64,000 nt of DNA, taken from NCBI GenBank assembly GCA_008729055.1, contig SDUX01000004.1:4294559-4358558 (forward strand), read 5' to 3'. The DNA comes from Pyropia haitanensis (lineage: Eukaryota; Rhodophyta; Bangiophyceae; Bangiales; Bangiaceae). The notes under the pieces are model-generated. The model saw nothing but the letters and a program-made list of their open reading frames with translations, was not told the DNA's origin and did no database searches. The stretch's first letter is position 1; each line of letters starts with the position of its first letter. Positions 63,228 through 64,000 of the stretch are shown one piece after another. Both the position numbers and the translations under genes were made by a program.

Positions 63228-64000
63228 CCGGCGGTAGCGGTCCCGCGCGCGCCGTGCCACGCGCCGCCGCGTCAGCCATAATGTAGCGGGCGGGGGGGGG
63301 GGGGGGTGCGCCGCGGACGGACGGACGGGACGCGCGGTGATGGCGGCCGCGCGCGCGCGGGGCACAGCGGAGAGAGGCCGGGCACGGTGGCGGGGGCGCG
63401 CCGGTGCGGGGCTGGCGCCTCGCCGCCCCCCCCCCCCCGCCCCCTCTCGCGCTGGTCGTGTGGGCGCACGGACCGCCCCGAGCGGGGGACCCCCACCACC
63501 CCGTGCGGCGGTCTGTCGGCGCACGCCACACCCCAGCCGCCCACAGGCGGAGGGGGACAGCAGCGGGCGCGCGGGACACACCCGGTGAAGGGCGGAGGGC
63601 AGGAGGGTGGGCGTGTGGAAGGCGGAAGCAGTGGGTGGTCGCGGAAGAAAAAAGGGGAAAAAAAAAACAGACGGGCCGCACGACGGTCGCCCCCGCCCCG
63701 CTCTGCCTGCGCGTCGTTTGCGGGCTGTGCGTAGGCAACGACCGGGCGGGCGGGCGGGCGGGCGGGCGGGCGGGCGGGCGGGCGGGCGGGCGGGCGGCGG
63801 GGCGGGCTGGTGGGCGGGCGGCCGGGAGGGGCTGCGCGCCACCTCCGCGGCCGACCGTCCGCGCGTCGGCGACAGCGGCGGCGTGACGGGGGACCGGCCA
63901 GCCCGGCGGGGGCGGCCGCTCTCGTGGTCGCCGCCGCCTCCATCATGGGCGGCACCAGTCATGGCTGCAACATGATGAAAAGAGGTGGCGAGCAGTGGGC
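63228..64000. other. GC-rich flank with tetranucleotide repeat
   Basis: Region upstream of the zinc-finger gene on the minus strand. It holds a run of G at 63292-63306, an A-rich tract near 63643-63667 and the (CGGG)n microsatellite at about 63743-63797. No gene is visible before the window ends. Confidence 0.5.
63743..63797. repeat. (CGGG)n tetranucleotide microsatellite
   Basis: About 13 consecutive CGGG units. Shorter tracts of the same unit or its complement occur near 5497-5520, 40160-40200 and 42607-42640, so this motif recurs across the locus. Confidence 0.85.

Overview
The window is nuclear DNA from a very GC-rich eukaryote with few introns, most likely a bangiophyte red alga of the Porphyra/Pyropia type. 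The reasons are: long GC3-biased open frames; only two introns that I can place; two proteins with plastid transit peptides ending in a VRM motif; an NADPH-oxidase-like protein with extra membrane helices between its FAD and NADPH halves, an arrangement I recall from red algal Rboh proteins; CYP74-like P450s; and intergenic DNA full of C/G homopolymers and CCG/CGG repeats. The organism is inferred, not proven.

Layout: a cupin-like protein opens the window (21-716), followed by a possible small membrane protein (2610-3008). A TATA-like box precedes a secreted Hint/Hog-domain protein (8245-9582). A long stretch of simple sequence and diverged repeats (9.6-17 kb) leads to a CYP74-like P450 (17056-19069, + strand). 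Next come a DUF4246 protein (complement 20086-22036), a less GC-rich repeat-bearing gap, the NOX/ferric-reductase-like protein (25572-29039), a degenerate minisatellite and a second P450 paralogue (complement 31063-33149). A plastid-targeted GMC flavoprotein resembling fatty acid photodecarboxylase lies at 36944-38998. After more low-complexity DNA come a serine/threonine kinase with one intron (43625-46100), tubulin cofactor B (complement 46574-47515), a candidate 1.67-kb inverted-repeat element (47918-49582), the tRNA-His guanylyltransferase Thg1 (complement 50344-51957), a Gly/Ser-rich unknown (53763-54452), a lipoate-protein ligase (complement 55013-56124) divergent from methylthioribulose-1-phosphate dehydratase (56618-57418), a plastid double-ACT protein (complement 57944-59051) and a proline-rich zinc-finger protein (complement 61371-63227).

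Functional themes: 17-39 kb holds two P450s of a class that in other organisms handles fatty-acid hydroperoxides, an oxidase-like protein that may make superoxide, and a fatty-acid-associated flavoprotein. A lipid-oxidation/ROS neighbourhood is possible but is inference. The rest is housekeeping: tRNA-His maturation, methionine salvage, lipoylation, tubulin folding and plastid ACT-domain sensing.

Sequence quality: at least four genes change reading frame inside or beside runs of 12-21 C or G, and the two P450s do so at the same place. The likeliest cause is homopolymer length error in the assembly, so exact termini of these genes are uncertain.
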